This document shows positions 51,181 to 62,850 of a stretch of 64,000 nt of DNA, piece by piece. Every line of letters begins with the position of its first letter. Within the stretch, counting starts at the first letter, position 1. The notes beneath the pieces were generated by a model. That model saw only the letters and a program-made list of their open reading frames with translations, was not told the origin of the DNA and searched no databases. Origin of the DNA: Symbiodinium natans (Eukaryota > Sar > Dinophyceae > Suessiales > Symbiodiniaceae). The translations under genes and the position numbers were made by a program. The stretch covers positions 124,001 through 188,000 of the forward strand of contig CAJNDS010002094.1 of the NCBI GenBank assembly GCA_905221605.1, read 5' to 3'.

Positions 51181-54100
51181 TCCAGAGAGATTGATTGACT
51201 GACTGACTGACTGACTGACTGATTGATTGGCAAGCAACAACTCCCGCACGCTCCAAGGAGCTGGCTTTCGTGACAAGTGCATCCAGATTATGAACCAGAA
51301 GTAACCCCCAGCCTTAGTAAGTGACACGTCCTTGATTTCTTGGCCGCTTGGGCTTGGATGTCAACTTCAATTGAGCAACAACTTTCATTGTTCACCCCAC
51401 AATTTGGTCCTTTATCTATCTCTTCCTCTTTCTCTTTCTGCTCCTCTGTCTCTTCCGTTTCTGATTCCGCTTCCGCTTCTTCTTGTTATAATCCTGCTCT
51501 TCCCCTCGTCCTCCTCCCACGCAGGTATGAGATTGGGGTGACACCCTGCCCCCCGCTGTCCTGTACCCCGTATGCCTTTATTTATCTGTGAGCTCTGTGC
51601 CTGTCCATGCCCACGCGCTTCTTCAACCACGCAACGGCGTAGATGCCGAGAAGCCCCACACCTGCTTCGGAGAGTCTTGACATCTTTTGCCGCCGACTTC
51701 AAGCAGGCAGCCACGGTCCTTGTACGACGGCACTCTTGTTGGAGCCGTACCTTGTGACAGAAGGTGCTTCGTCTGGGGTTCAGTTTGCCTAATATTTTCA
51801 ATTGCTTACCGAAAGTTTTTCTGTGAACACCGTTCCCCCAAAAGCACTACTCCACTACGGACTCCGAAGGTGGTCACATTATCCAACCGGAATGAAGCAC
51901 CTTCGCGAGTGTATGTAGCCGGGTCATTGAGCCCGCTCTCAGGATGCTTGGAACAGAGTCAATAGCCGAATTGTGGTCTCAACAACCGCGGCTCAACTCA
52001 TTGGCACTTCACTGACACCTGAAGCGTCCAATAAAGCGATGGACATGGCTTGCGCATGTGTCCCACGTCGCCTCGGAAGCCTGGCCATGTCCAGGGCATT
52101 GACGACCTTGGACAGTCATCAACTCAGAGTTCACAAGCCCAGTTGCTTTCCAAGTCTATCTCAGCCTCTCGGGTAGAGACGGTTGCAAGGGCACAGTTCG
52201 CCGGAGAACACACCTCGCCGAGCAGTAACCAATTATTGCCAATGGCTGCGGAAGTGCACCAACCGCGCAGCCAGCAAAGCCAATAAACCCTTAAACCCGA
52301 GGAGTCCAGGAGGGGAGCTAACAGCACAATCGCTCTCTCAAAGACTTAAACTAGAGTGGCAGGTCCAGTCCAGTCTCGGCCTACAGTACAAAAGGCAGCC
52401 AGAATCTAGTCGAGATGGGGCTAGGCATGGCTGGAGTGGATGGGACCGCGCACATAAACGAATCCAGCACCGGCAAGAAGTCCAAAGCTCGAGGAGGGGA
52501 GGTGAAAGGAGGTCACAGGGCCCGTGTGAAGAGGACATTGTCAATACATTGTCAATGCGTTCTGCATCCCGGTATATTCCGGTCATTTCGTGTTGACTCG
52601 AAGTTTTGGCTGGGCCACCGGAGCCTGCTTCATACCTCACAAGTCCCATAACTTCTACAAGTCCCTTATGGGCGCTGATAGACTGATACTGTCGTACTAA
52701 GCCATGCAGAGCAACTAACTTTCCTGGCCGTGGACTTTGAGACAGTCATGCCTCGATGTCCCCCCCTCTGCAACAAGGTGTGGTCAGCCGTGGCACATGC
52801 AGCATCCAAGGCGCAAGCCCGCGAGCTCAATGTGTCGGGGACCTTCACTGCATGAGTCCTGCACGCTGTCCCGCAAAATCAGGGCATACAGTGAAGTCAC
52901 TTAGACTTAAGACATGAGTATTCCTAGCTTTTCTTGGGGCTTCAGTCCCTGGGCGCAGCAGGACATGCGTTGCGTACCTCTTCACTATCAGTGGGTCAAA
53001 CAACAAGAGAGATCTCATCAAGAAGCCCAACGGTGGCAAAAAAAAACCATTCGCAGTACGGGCAGCATGGGTCACGTGCCGTTCAGGCCAGTTCCCTCCG
53101 ACATGCGTGCGTGCCCATACCTTGCAGATCGAAGGCCCTTGGACCGAACAGCCAGTGACGATCTGAGTTGCCGGCTTCATCAAAGAAACGCACTTCTGCG
53201 GCAACCTGTGCAACACATATCTGACATATCTGTCCTGGCCGTTGTCCGACAGCTCAGGATGGCTGAGGGCCGAGCTTGTGCAAGGTGCACTCTGGGCATA
53301 CGCCGCAGGAGTCCGCGACGCTGAAGGTAACCCTGTCACCTTCCTGCAACTTCCAGCCACGGTGCCTGCCAGCCACAAAGCTGTGGATGCTCTGCCCGTT
53401 CTCATCTGCCGTCAAACTCAGGCATGCTCAGTCGACTGAGGGTCAGCCTTGGACGGCTGCCACTGAAAATGTCACTACCAATTCTCTCGATGACCCCCAC
53501 ACCTGAAGGCACTGACAGACAAGCTAATCCAAGCCACCAAGAACCCACATGAAATCATTCTGGAATACACAGGCGAACGCCGAACGCTGCCTTCGTGGCC
53601 CAAGACCAGCGGCATTGGCTCTTGTCTCTTGCCACTGACCTTGCGTTCATTTGTGTTCCATGTGGCCAGCAGCCCCACCCCTCCACCCCGAGAGCTCATG
53701 TCCACCCCCAGAGACACACCAAAAGCCTCTAAGCCTCACTCGGTGTGCAGATCGCTGCCGCAAATCGTTGCAACCTGCAATTCACATGTGCCTGTAGAAG
53801 CTTTGCATGGCTTTGTGAGGCGATCACCACGCTCACACCAAGATCTGGCCTCCATCCGCACCAGAAGCTCGCCTTCATTCAGCTTCTCAGGAAGGGGGAC
53901 CTGACAATGGAGTCAATCGGCTTTGCCATCTTGACCGTTTGATCTCTGCGGGCCTCCTGAAGTTCGAAAGGCTTGCCAACCTCGTGGAAAACGGCGGCAA
54001 CAGCTTTGGCCGCACGTCCTTGGCCAGGAACACTGATGGAGCACTTGGGTTCAACATGAAGCCAAGCGGTGCCTGAGGTGCTCCAAAACAATGGCAATCG

Positions 54101-54208
54101 CCCAAGCAGCTGACGCTGGTTGCCAAATCCTTGACTGCCTGCAGGCAACTCGAGGGCGCAACTTGAGACTGCGGCAACGAAAGCTAGGGATGCACCGGTG
54201 TTTTTCAT
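49936..54208 (-). CDS. Zinc-dependent alcohol dehydrogenase (MDR), with N-terminal targeting extension
   Basis: A medium-chain Zn dehydrogenase traced through: 53954-54208 (KAVAAVFHEVGKPFELQE), 53850-53900 (VPLPEKLNEGELLVRME), 53740-53774 (VATICGSDLHT), 53591-53634 (PMPLVLGHE), 53476-53502 (VGVIERIG), 53276-53405 (GDRVTFSVADSCGVCPEC), 53176-53205 (LPQKCVSLMK), 53076-53120 (YGHARMSEGTGLNG), from 52977 (YATHVLLRPGT), about 52820 (KVPDTLSSR), 52181-52213 (VCSPANCALAT), about 51700 (TVAACLKSA), about 51661 (VGLLGIYAVAWLKKRVGM), about 51060 (VFCLDTQPERLKTAVQF), about 50760-50880 (HGVDVAVEMTGAKGVIHE), about 50350-50433 (LTIRGVHNYTPWNLEEAARA), 49936-50009 (GYALSQINDAFAEAG, TGA). Catalytic Zn ligands (Cys in ICGSD, GHE) and the four-Cys structural loop are kept. 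The first 50 residues (MKNTGASLAFVAAVSSCALE) look like an export or plastid signal. Confidence 0.85.
51141..51230. repeat. GA microsatellite and GACT tetranucleotide repeat
   Basis: About 15 GA units followed, after a short gap, by about eight GACT/GATT units. It lies in an intron of the dehydrogenase gene. Confidence 0.9.
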
Positions 54209-54299
54209 GTCTGAGCAAACCAATAACTTACAAGACAAGACAAACACGAGCGAGAGACAACGCCGCAAGTCAAGCGGTCAAGTCATAAACTGCAGGCGA

Positions 54300-54630
54300 G
54301 AGATGATGGTACAGTCAGAAACAGAACGAGCCTTGAGGGCGTTATTAGATAAACAGAACCCATGAAAAGAAGAACACACGACGGCCGCGTGATAAACATC
54401 TGAAAAATTGGAGACATACATCGCCCCAACATCTCATGAACCAGCAAGCTTGCGCATGCACGACGCGCCGACGGCTGCTAGAGTTAGGGTTCCTTGAGGA
54501 ACTCCAGTGGTGAAGAGCCTATACCGATCTAGTTTGCGAGCGTGCGTGCATGCCTACGAGCCACCTGCTTAAGTCTGAATGCCACCTGCGTATATCAACA
54601 AGCAAGCTTGTGCATGCAGAGCTGCTAGAA
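54300..54630. other. Upstream region of the dehydrogenase gene
   Basis: No exon seen. Two similar stretches (near 54480-54520 and 54600-54640) share GCTGCTAGA(G/A)TTAGG and AAGCTTG(C/T)GCATGCA words, a small local duplication. Confidence 0.4.
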
Positions 54631-54636
54631 TTAGGG

Positions 54637-54638
54637 GG

Positions 54639-54668
<30 letters not shown>
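54637..54668. repeat. Poly-G run of about 30
   Basis: GGGTGGGG followed by an almost unbroken G-run. The length in any assembly is doubtful. Confidence 0.9.
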
Positions 54669-54671
<3 letters not shown>

Positions 54672-54904
54672 TCCCAATCCAAAAATGGGGGGCTGCCTGC
54701 CGCCTTTTGACCCACCTGAAACACATTAGTACGACAACCTCAACACGGAGTGACAGTTTTGATAGCATGTTGGTGGTGGAGTCTAAGTATGGACAGGGCC
54801 TCTGCGCCAAACCTGTCTTGGTGGTTGGCTGAGTCGACTCAAGCTGCCCAGCACCATGGCTGCCGTGGCTGCGCTGCTGCACGCCTGGGCCGTACGAAGT
54901 GGCT

Positions 54905-55303
54905 GGAGGTGAGGGGAGAGAAGAGGAAAGAAAGAGAAAAGGGAGAGAGAGAGAGAGAGAAATAGAGAGCAGAGAGAGAATCAGAAGAGAGAGGAGAGAG
55001 AGAAGAGAAAGAGAATAGAGAGAGAAGCGAGAGAGAGGGAGCTCAGAGAGAGAAGAAAGAGAGAGAGAGAGAGAGCAGAGAGAGAAAGAGAGAAGAGAGA
55101 GTGAAGAGAGAGAGAGAGAGAAGAGACAGAAAGCAGAGAGAAGAGAGAGAGAAGAGAGAGAGAAGAGAGAGAGAAGAGAGAGAGAAGAGAGAGAGAAGAG
55201 AGAGAGAAGAGAGAGAGAAGAGAGAGAGAAGAGAGACAGAAGAGAGAGAGAAGAGAGAGAGAAGAGAGAGTGAGAGAACAAAGAGGGAAGAGAGAGAAGA
55301 GAA
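54905..55303. repeat. Purine-rich (GA)n minisatellite
   Basis: About 400 bp of AGAGAGAAGAGAG with almost no pyrimidines on the plus strand. It leaves several frames open and creates false Ser/Leu- or Arg/Glu-rich ORFs. Confidence 0.95.
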
Positions 55304-55583
55304 AGCCCACAAGCGCGCTCACCTCAAGGGGCCACAGCGTAACAGCCAAGGCAGAACAGGAACGAGACTGGGAGCGGCTGCGGCGTGGGGAACATTGACT
55401 CCTCTCATCCTTTTATACACTCAACTCCCTCTCTTTCCATGTTCCCTGAGAGTCGCTTTCCTCAGCTGTCGTGGTGCCCGGATCTTCTTTTCTCCACTGC
55501 ATTTCTGGAGCACCTTGTGGTGATCTCCAAGAGCGGATGTGAAACACGCAGCTAGCCGCGACTGCCAACTGGGTTGAATGTGT

Positions 55584-55620
55584 CTCTCCGTGTGTGTGTG
55601 TGTGTGTGTGTGTCTGTCTG
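55584..55620. repeat. GT microsatellite
   Basis: About 14 GT units with one interruption (GTCTGTCTG). Confidence 0.9.
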
Positions 55621-55795
55621 CCGACTGGACATTCTTGTTTGCACAAACTCACAATATCTGTGGCACTTTGCGCCGGCGGCTGCCCTTAAACTTCACAAAT
55701 TCCGGCGAACTGGGCCACATGGCTTGGGGATGCTTGGGGTGAGACCCTTCAGGCCGGGACGTTCTCCTCAACACCATGATAGGGGTTTGGTCGGT

Positions 55796-56110
55796 TCAGG
55801 AAGCTCTTAAGCGCAACTCACCAAAGTTTGTCCATGATTGGCATATATTGGCATTGTTTCTGAAGTTCTCTGCCGCGAGGTTCCCTGCTGCCCTGCCTCT
55901 TCCGGCGGCGTGGCTTCGGGCACCAAGGATTGCAGCTCTTGGAGGGCAGCTGCCTGGTACAGACGCACACGACATGACGACCGGACCATCGGGAGAGTCG
56001 CATCTGAGAAGAGCATACGCCCCGAGGTTTACCAGAGAATTCACCATGCCAGTACTGGAGAAGTCATGATGCTGGGACTTGCTGCTGAAGCTAGTGTTAA
56101 TGTTAACCAT
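55796..56110 (-). CDS. Doubtful coding segment
   Basis: The minus strand has LYQAAALQELQSLVPEATPP; overlapping frames are open too. Weak; no family recognised. Confidence 0.2.
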   Translation of the reverse strand: MVNINTSFSSKSQHHDFSSTGMVNSLVNLGAYALLRCDSPDGPVVMSCASVPGSCPPRAAILGARSHAAGRGRAAGNLAAENFRNNANICQSWTNFGELRLRAS

Positions 56111-57311
56111 TGACGCTTAATCCTCATCCTCTTCATCCTCATCCTGCTCATCATCCTCCACATCGTGATCACCATTGTCATTCTTTGCCTCGTAATGTTG
56201 ACCTGCCATTTATACGCCTCCCCCCCAATACAACTTAAATCCGGAACTCAATCCGGCGAGGCCCCAGGCCTAAGGCGTTTGGGGCAAAGAAGAAAACGCA
56301 CCTCCCATGTGCCACTCCCTGCCCCAGCGCTGGAAGCCAAAGTGGCCACCCCTTCGCTTGGTCCGGGCCCATCTCGCCTCCGCGCCATTCTAGAGGACCC
56401 CCCATATAAGGGTCCATGTACACCCCCAAGGACTGCTTATGGACCTTCTCAATGGACCCGTCTGTGCTTGACGAGGCGGGCGCCGTAGCGTTAACATTCC
56501 TAAACCCCCTCCAACTGTAAAACAAATTCAGGCGCAAAAAAAGAGCGGCTGTCGCTCCTTCTGCAAGAGGTTCACCCTTTTAAGTTGTGGCAAAAGCTGC
56601 TGAGCCCAAGCCGCTCGGCTTTTTGGGGGACCTTGGACCGCCTGTGAACCTAGTTTTCTCGTTACTACCAGCACAATTTACAACCAAACACTCAAGGACA
56701 GATGCACCAGCATCTTTTGGGCAGCTACGGCGGCGGCTACGGCGCGGCTCTGCGGGTAGAGCGACATGCTGAATGTGGAGACTGTAAGGTATGGATCATG
56801 GGACCTGCGACGATGTGGCGAGCGGCCAGTCAGAACCTGCAAAAAACAGATTCAAGTGAGGCTTACACTTCTTAGGACCTTAGGCCTTGGGATACAGAAG
56901 ACACCACTGCAGACTCGATGTCTACGGAAGCCTGCAGTTGGGAAAAGCATCTCCAGACCGCGGCGGCGGCACAGAAGCCCGCCATGGCTGCAGAAGGCCC
57001 GGAGAACCTCATGAACCGACCATGCAAACCATGAGAGCACGAAAGCTTCCATGCCGACAAGGTTACCGGCTACGCATACCGTTGCGAAGGGCCACGGCAG
57101 TCTTGCGCTGCAGAAGCACTTTCTCGGAAAATGCCTCCGGCAGCGGGCGCTGAGTGTTGTCATGGTTGTCAGTATAAGCCTGCAACTAAGACAACTGAGC
57201 CGTAGGCCACCGTTGCTTCGTCGGGCGGCGGTGGTGGTTCAACTTCTTCCTGCATGGCTTTGCATTCTTTTCCGTTTTAGCATGCTGACGGAGAAAGATT
57301 GTAAAAGATTG

Positions 57312-58345
57312 TCACTGACGCTGCCAGCATTTTGTCACCGCCTCGACCTCCTGCTTGGCTTTTCCCTGCAGTTCCATTCCAAGGACCACTGCACTGTCAC
57401 TGCCCCCTCTGCGCACGATTGCACCCACCTTGGGCTTGGGTGCCGCCTTCCCTTTAGGCGCGGCCGCGGCCTCTACTGCTTTGGCCTTGGAAAGCACGAG
57501 GTGGCCACACCCAGTGTCCATGCTGCTCCCTGCCTCATCCAACAGATTCCCGCAGAATGTGGACAAGTCAGGACCAGGCGCCTGTAGAATCACATTGCTG
57601 TGTTTGCTGCAGTCACAAGAGCCTCAGCGAGTCAGAGTATGTCGCAGTCAGTCTGGGAGTGGAACGATGAGCGAGGATGGTCGACTGCGCTGGCTGTAAA
57701 GGAGTGTCCACAGGTCCTCGAAGCGCTGAACATACGAAGGAGAGAATGGCAGGCAAGGTCTGCAACGTCCTTCACCAAGACCTGTGCAGGTTCTTCTTCA
57801 GGGGCTGCCAAGGCATCTTGAGGCAGCACCAGCCTGCGCCAATGATCATCTGACTCTCAGATACATGGAGATATGTTACATGATGGACTGCCCCCATCAC
57901 AGTCGTGAGCATTCGCCTGCAAAGCCTGCTGAAGCTGTCTGAAGGGCTGTGGCCCATGCCCAAGTATCCAAAGATCCTGGCCGTGGCTGTGCAGAGGCCA
58001 AGACTCACAAGGTTCTCACATGGCCGACAGGCAGACAAGCCTGTCTGCCGACTGGCACTGCAAAGCTTCAGGGGCTTTCCCCGGATAGGGTGGGGGAACG
58101 TCGAACCTCCTTGCAGAGATGGTGCACTCGCTGGGATCTTCTGGCCGGCCTGGGCAATCAGCGAGCTTCAACACCCTGGACTGACGGTGGCGTGCCTGGA
58201 AGAAACGGAAGCAGCCGCCCAGAAGCCGAGACATTGACGTGAAGGCTTCGGGGGCAGTCGCACCGTCTCCTACACCAAGAGCTGTAGCAGGGGGCAAGCA
58301 CTGCACATTCGCACAGATCGGTTGGCAGCAACGCCTCCTCGGCAA
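57312..58345 (-). CDS. Unidentified multi-exon gene segments
   Basis: Minus strand, right to left: APEAFTSMSRLLGGCFRFFQ (58240), MGHSPSDSFSRLCRRMLTTV (57940), EPAQVLVKDVADLACHSLLR (57780), PGPDLSTFCGNLLDEAGSSM (57560) and KAKAVEAAAAPKGKAAPKPK (57470, a Lys/Pro/Ala-rich basic stretch), ending in CWQRQ before TGA. They probably form one gene with segments at 58270-58914. No family recognised. Confidence 0.4.
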
Positions 58346-58351
58346 AGGTTG

Positions 58352-59327
58352 CTAGAACCTGATGTTGCATGCGAATGGCTGGCTTGAAGCTGCACGGCCA
58401 GCAATCCAAGCCGATCCATTCCGGCCTCGAAGATCCATCTGCGAAGCTCCGTCTGACAAGTCTCGGTCTCCGACCTCAGACTTCCGCTCTGACTCTCCGG
58501 GACCCTGCGCTGGTAGCAGTAGCGGCTTTGAGCACAACCACGGATGAGATGCTGACCACAGAGGAAGTTGGCAAAACAGCTCCTTTGGGTGCACATGCTG
58601 AGGCTCATTAGCCACCGTGTTCCCGCTTTCATGTACACACGCCTCCGATATTGGAACGTCGGGGTACCTGCTCCATGCAATTTCTGCTTCTTTTTCCGGC
58701 TTACTGCGTCCAGGTGATCCCAACAAAGGGTGGCACGAGGACAGAACGTCTGCATCCAGCTGAGACTCCTCAGACGCACGCTGACTCGAAATGAACTAAC
58801 ATGCTCTCCGTTGCTTGCAATGACTTCGTCTTTCCACCTCGGACTGGATGAAGGAGCGTGTGGCTTCCAACGCCTGCCACAAGTTTCATGAGCAGCTCTA
58901 GCTCCATTCTGCATGATAGCACTGCTACCCTGACATCATTCCAGCTGTCTAGCTCTTTGCCTTGACAACTTGACAACTCGCGAAAGCCTCCAGTGTCGGC
59001 CACGCAACAGCGTTCTCGTGGAGTGAGAGGACCTGCGCGAGTGCTAAGGTTTATAGCGGGGCCAGCCGCGATCACGGGCATTCCAATCGTTGCAGGTGGA
59101 TCCCTGTGCATTTTTTGGTCGAGCCCGACAGTTCTGTACTGTAGTACAGCTGCAGCTCCTTTGTGTGACACTGCGGCGGTTGCAGGCTGTACATGCAACC
59201 ATAGAGCGATCATGGAGAGTACCACACCAGTGTTGATACTTGAGACTCTTGGACTCTTGGGAGGGTCAATGTTATTCCCTGTCAACTTCTCCACTTCTCC
59301 ACTGCGCATGCAAGTCACAAAGGGCAT
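58352..59327 (-). CDS. Unidentified segments
   Basis: Stretches such as CQTELRRWIFEAGMDRLGLL (58440), VLATFAEEALLPTDLCECAV (58330), and in 58770-59327 GVVLSMIALWLHVQPATAAV (hydrophobic), DVRVAVLSCRMELELLMKLV. Minus strand, protein-like, in several frames. Boundaries unknown. Confidence 0.3.
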
Positions 59328-59385
59328 CGCGTGGCAGATCCAGCGATCTCACACAGCCCAGGCGTGGAAACTGCACAGGCGGCTC

Positions 59386-59720
59386 TCAGCTTGCGCATAC
59401 AAAGCGACTTGACAACAGCAATTTCCACGTCAACCTCCTTTCACCCCTCTTCATCAGTGACAGAATTGGCCAATATTGGAGCGGCACAAAAGCTACCAAG
59501 CAGCAAGCGATGAAACGGTCTGCCCGGGGTGAGGATTGCGAATGCTGCTGTTGCGTCTTTGTCCTTGACGGATCAGGGAGGGACCTCAAAAGCTTTCCCA
59601 ACCTCGGCTCAGCAGATTGCGGCACGGTGATGAGAGGAGACATTCTAAGGCTCCAACATCTTCTTGCACCAACCTGCCACATGTTGCAGTTCACGCGCGG
59701 CACAAAGTCATAGAATGGCA
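59386..59720 (-). CDS. Unidentified possible 5' exon
   Basis: MPFYDFVPRVNCNMWQVGAR at about 59720 and PQSAEPRLGKLLRSLPDPSR further on, then a Gln-rich patch. Minus strand. A C-run (59770-59783) lies just upstream. No family recognised. Confidence 0.3.
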
Positions 59721-60144
59721 TGGCAGAGACAGACGTACAGCGACTATCCAAAATGGCCCACATATTTTTCCTGGCCCCCCCCCCCCCCCAAAGATCCATG
59801 GTTCCTTTAGCCTCAAGAAATACAGAACTGAATCCTCAGCGCAACCTTCCACTACTGACTAAGGCGTCGATTCTGGAATACCACACCAAGTACGTATCTC
59901 GAACATTCTAACTTAATTAACTCGATAGATTTGTTGGAGGGTCTGGGGGCTTCTCAACGCTTCCCAAAGGCCCAAAAGGTCTCCCAACATGGTACTCATC
60001 ATGACGGCAGTACTGCAAACTCTGCCAGAAGCACAGTGATGGCAAGCCAGGGTCTCTTGTCCACCCGATCTGAAGCAGACGAAGCAAAATGATGACCGCC
60101 GCGGCCACAACGAAAGGCACGGCCTCACATTGCACATGAAGCTT

Positions 60145-60550
60145 TCAGCAGTATGGTGGCGAAAGCCAGGAGTCGGTATTCTTGGTGCGTATTGTTGATA
60201 AGGTCGCCTGTTTCACGGTGTGAAAGATCGTGTGTAAGAACAGTACTGAGAAAAGGACTTTTAAAATGTTTTTAGAAGATGGTGGTAGACACAAACATCC
60301 GGGTGCCGAGCGCGAAAGAGGATCGCGCTCCGCCTCTCGGGTCGCACGGAGGGAAAAAAGCGTGCGTCGTACACTGAGAGACTGGTCTTGAATGGACGCC
60401 TCTGATACTATTGAGGTGAAAGCAGCCAACTGAGAGCTGCGCACGACGGGCTTCAGTCTCTTGCAAGCCACGAGCAGTGACCTTTACAGACCAGGCGTTC
60501 AGAAGCGTGAGGAAGGGTTTTGCAACGATCACACAATGTCGGGGGCGCAC
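60145..60550 (-). CDS. Unidentified segments
   Basis: Minus strand: IVAKPFLTLLNAWSVK followed by VTARGLQETEARRAQLS in the same frame, overlapping in another frame MACKRLKPVVRSSQLAAFTS. Plus-strand frames at 60461-60831 are also open. Undecided. Confidence 0.25.
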
Positions 60551-61214
60551 CCGGACAGAAAGGGCCGGCGGTCACCTGGTGGACACGAGATGGCACGAGT
60601 CATGACGCGCGGGCCGATTCAACGCGTTTTCAAGACCAACACCTGGAGTGTCATCGCCATGCTCAGACACCGGGAACATGCGAGGCCTTAGCAGACAGTG
60701 TCTCAACATTTGTTGCGCGTGTGTGGTCAAAAAGAGGCCAGCACGCAGGTGTTGAGACAGCCGGCGGCGTCATCGCAGCCTGGGCACCGCGCCTGGCACG
60801 GCAAGGAACAACCTCCTGCTTTCCCAAGTAAAAGCTTCAGACACATGTAAACGCAATATGCAAACTAACTGGACAGCCTGGCACCAGTCGATCGCCAAGA
60901 AGTTGAGCCTAAGCTGGCAGCTGGATCCAGCTTTCCTTGCAAACCCTCATCCGCACTTTAAAATGCGAAATCGGATTGAATACTCGTGCTACCACGTGCC
61001 GCCCATTGGCTACCGCTGTCAGCACCGCGGCTTCCTGCATTCCTGGCCTGCGAGGAGACTTCAAAGCAGACCATGACCATCGGCTGCGGATGACTGTCAT
61101 TTCAGTTTGACCAAACCGTTATCGAAGATAATTATACAGGTCTCAACAGGCTACGGCAACCAAGCCGCATGGGCTGGAATCTTCAAGCACGGGCGATGAA
61201 CTGGCCAAATACCC

Positions 61215-61690
61215 TCATGATTCCGTGGCCTTTTCAAAAGTGAAGGCCTTCGGGTCAGTCGGCATGCCCGATGAGTCTACTCCCATCTGCCTTGCCAGGA
61301 CTGTGCTGCTGTCAAGCTTGCACAAACGTATCCACACACACACACAGACAGTCACAGGGAGCGAGATGTGACAAGCCGGGACGACGCCATGCGCTGAGCC
61401 AGTATCTTGAGTCGAGCCTGACACGCTGTGCATGCAACAAGCACGAGCAACAAAAGGTGACCCCAAACATGGACAGCCTCATCGAATGTGAGGCCATCTT
61501 TCATGAGCTGGGAAGCTTCCGCCATGCCTCCGACACCCAGCGACTCTTTCGATTCCGCTTGACAGGCTTGACAGGCATTGCCAGGCCTCGAGTGAGCCGC
61601 TGCCGGTCCTCATCGCTGAGGCCTGCCTCAAGCTCGAAGGTGGTGCTGTGAAAGTCCTCCTCCTTCGAGGCTTCCGCAAACGTCTGAGCA
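61215..61690 (-). CDS. Unidentified gene, two 3' exons
   Basis: After acceptor TGCTCAG (61690) the minus strand reads TFAEASKEEDFHSTTFELEA, GLSDEDRQRLTRGLAMPVKP and KSRWVSEAWRKLPSS before TGA (61501). A further stretch DGLTFDEAVHVWG (about 61460) and a terminal ARQMGVDSSGMPTDPKAFTF ending EKATES (stop near 61216) probably follow by splicing. A small charged soluble protein is likely. No family named. Confidence 0.4.
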
Positions 61691-61729
61691 CTCCAAGCAT
61701 CGAGCTCCCAGACATATCTAGAAGAGACA

Positions 61730-62228
61730 GAGACGGAGACTGAGACAGAGACGGAGGCAGAGGCAGAGACAGAAAGAGAGAGAGAGAGAGAAGGAGAAGA
61801 GAAGAAGGAGAGAAGAAGGAGAGAAGGAGGAGAGAAGAAGGAGAGAAGAAGGAGAGAAGAAGGAGAGAAGAAGGAGAGAAGAAGGAGAGAAGCAGGAGAG
61901 AAGCAGGAGAGAAGGAGGAGAGAAGGAGGAGAAGGAGGAGAGAAGAAGGAGAGAAGGAGGAGAGAAGAAGGAGAGAAGAAGGAGAGAAGAAGGAGAGAAG
62001 AAGGAGAGAAGGAGGAGAGAATGAGGAGAGAAGGAGGAGAGAAGAAGGAGAGAAGGAGAGAGAGAAGGAGAGAGAGAAGGAGAGAGGGAAGGAGAGAGAG
62101 AAGGAGAGAGAGAGAGAGAAGGAGAGAGAGAAGGAGAGAGAGAGAGAGAAGGAGGGAGAGAGAGAAAGAAGGAGAGAGAGAGAGAGAGAGAGAAGGAGAG
62201 AGGGAAGGAGAGGGAGACGGAGAGAGAG
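61730..62228. repeat. Purine-rich minisatellite (GAGAAGAAGGA)
   Basis: About 500 bp of GAGAAGAAGGAGA and GAGAGAGAAGGAGA units. The minus strand is pyrimidine-only, giving open Ser/Leu/Phe/Pro frames of up to 290 codons that are not genes. Confidence 0.95.
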
Positions 62229-62238
62229 CAGGGGAGTG

Positions 62239-62333
62239 GCGAGATGGGGAGATGGGGAGATGGGGAGATGGGGAGATGGGGAGATGGGGAGATGGGGAGA
62301 TGGGGAGATGGGGAGATGGGGAGATGGGGAGAG
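62239..62333. repeat. 8-bp tandem array (AGATGGGG)
   Basis: About 11-12 perfect copies of an 8-bp unit, each with a GGGG, so the strand could form G-quadruplexes. Confidence 0.95.
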
Positions 62334-62789
62334 GAGTCGTCCGGTGGTCGTTTTGAAAGATCATGCGAATATTGGACACACTCAGAGGTTGTCACTGCGA
62401 GATTGCTCATGCAGAGCATTGCATAGCGAAGGCATTGTCGTGAAGGACAGGATCCAAATTGTACAGGGATCCGTCTCGTAGCCACAAACACAGAACACGA
62501 AGCCCGGCCTCCAGGGGCAGCTGCTGTGCCATTTTGCGGAGAACGGGGAATGCTAGTCAAGCTCTAACCTGTTCTCTGTGAGCTGCATGGTAACTGCTTG
62601 CCGATTGCCGCTAAAACACAAGCACTTGCCCTTAGCACTAAGTCACTAAGCAAACTCACGTCTTGTCATGCTGTCACTCTGCAAATGCAGGAAACGTGCG
62701 TTGCAACACGAAGGAAACCTCACCCTAAGAATTCAAGGCTGCCGTGGGCCAATTCGATGGCGGCTGGGGCTGCTGGCATGAGCAAACTC

Positions 62790-62850
62790 CGCTTGCAAAG
62801 AGCAAGAAAGGGCAAGAAAGGGCACGAAAGGGCAAGAACGGGCAAGGAAA
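62790..62850. repeat. 11-bp tandem array (GCAAGAAAGGG)
   Basis: Five imperfect copies of an 11-bp purine-rich unit. Confidence 0.85.

Noticed and set aside
54631..55281. 216-codon Ser/Leu-rich minus-strand ORF
   Set aside because: It is a reading of the GA minisatellite and the G-run; no real domain.
61501..62560. Minus-strand ORFs of 280-292 codons rich in Ser, Leu and Pro
   Set aside because: They are the translation of the purine/pyrimidine minisatellite. Only the last part (61501-61690) looks like an exon.
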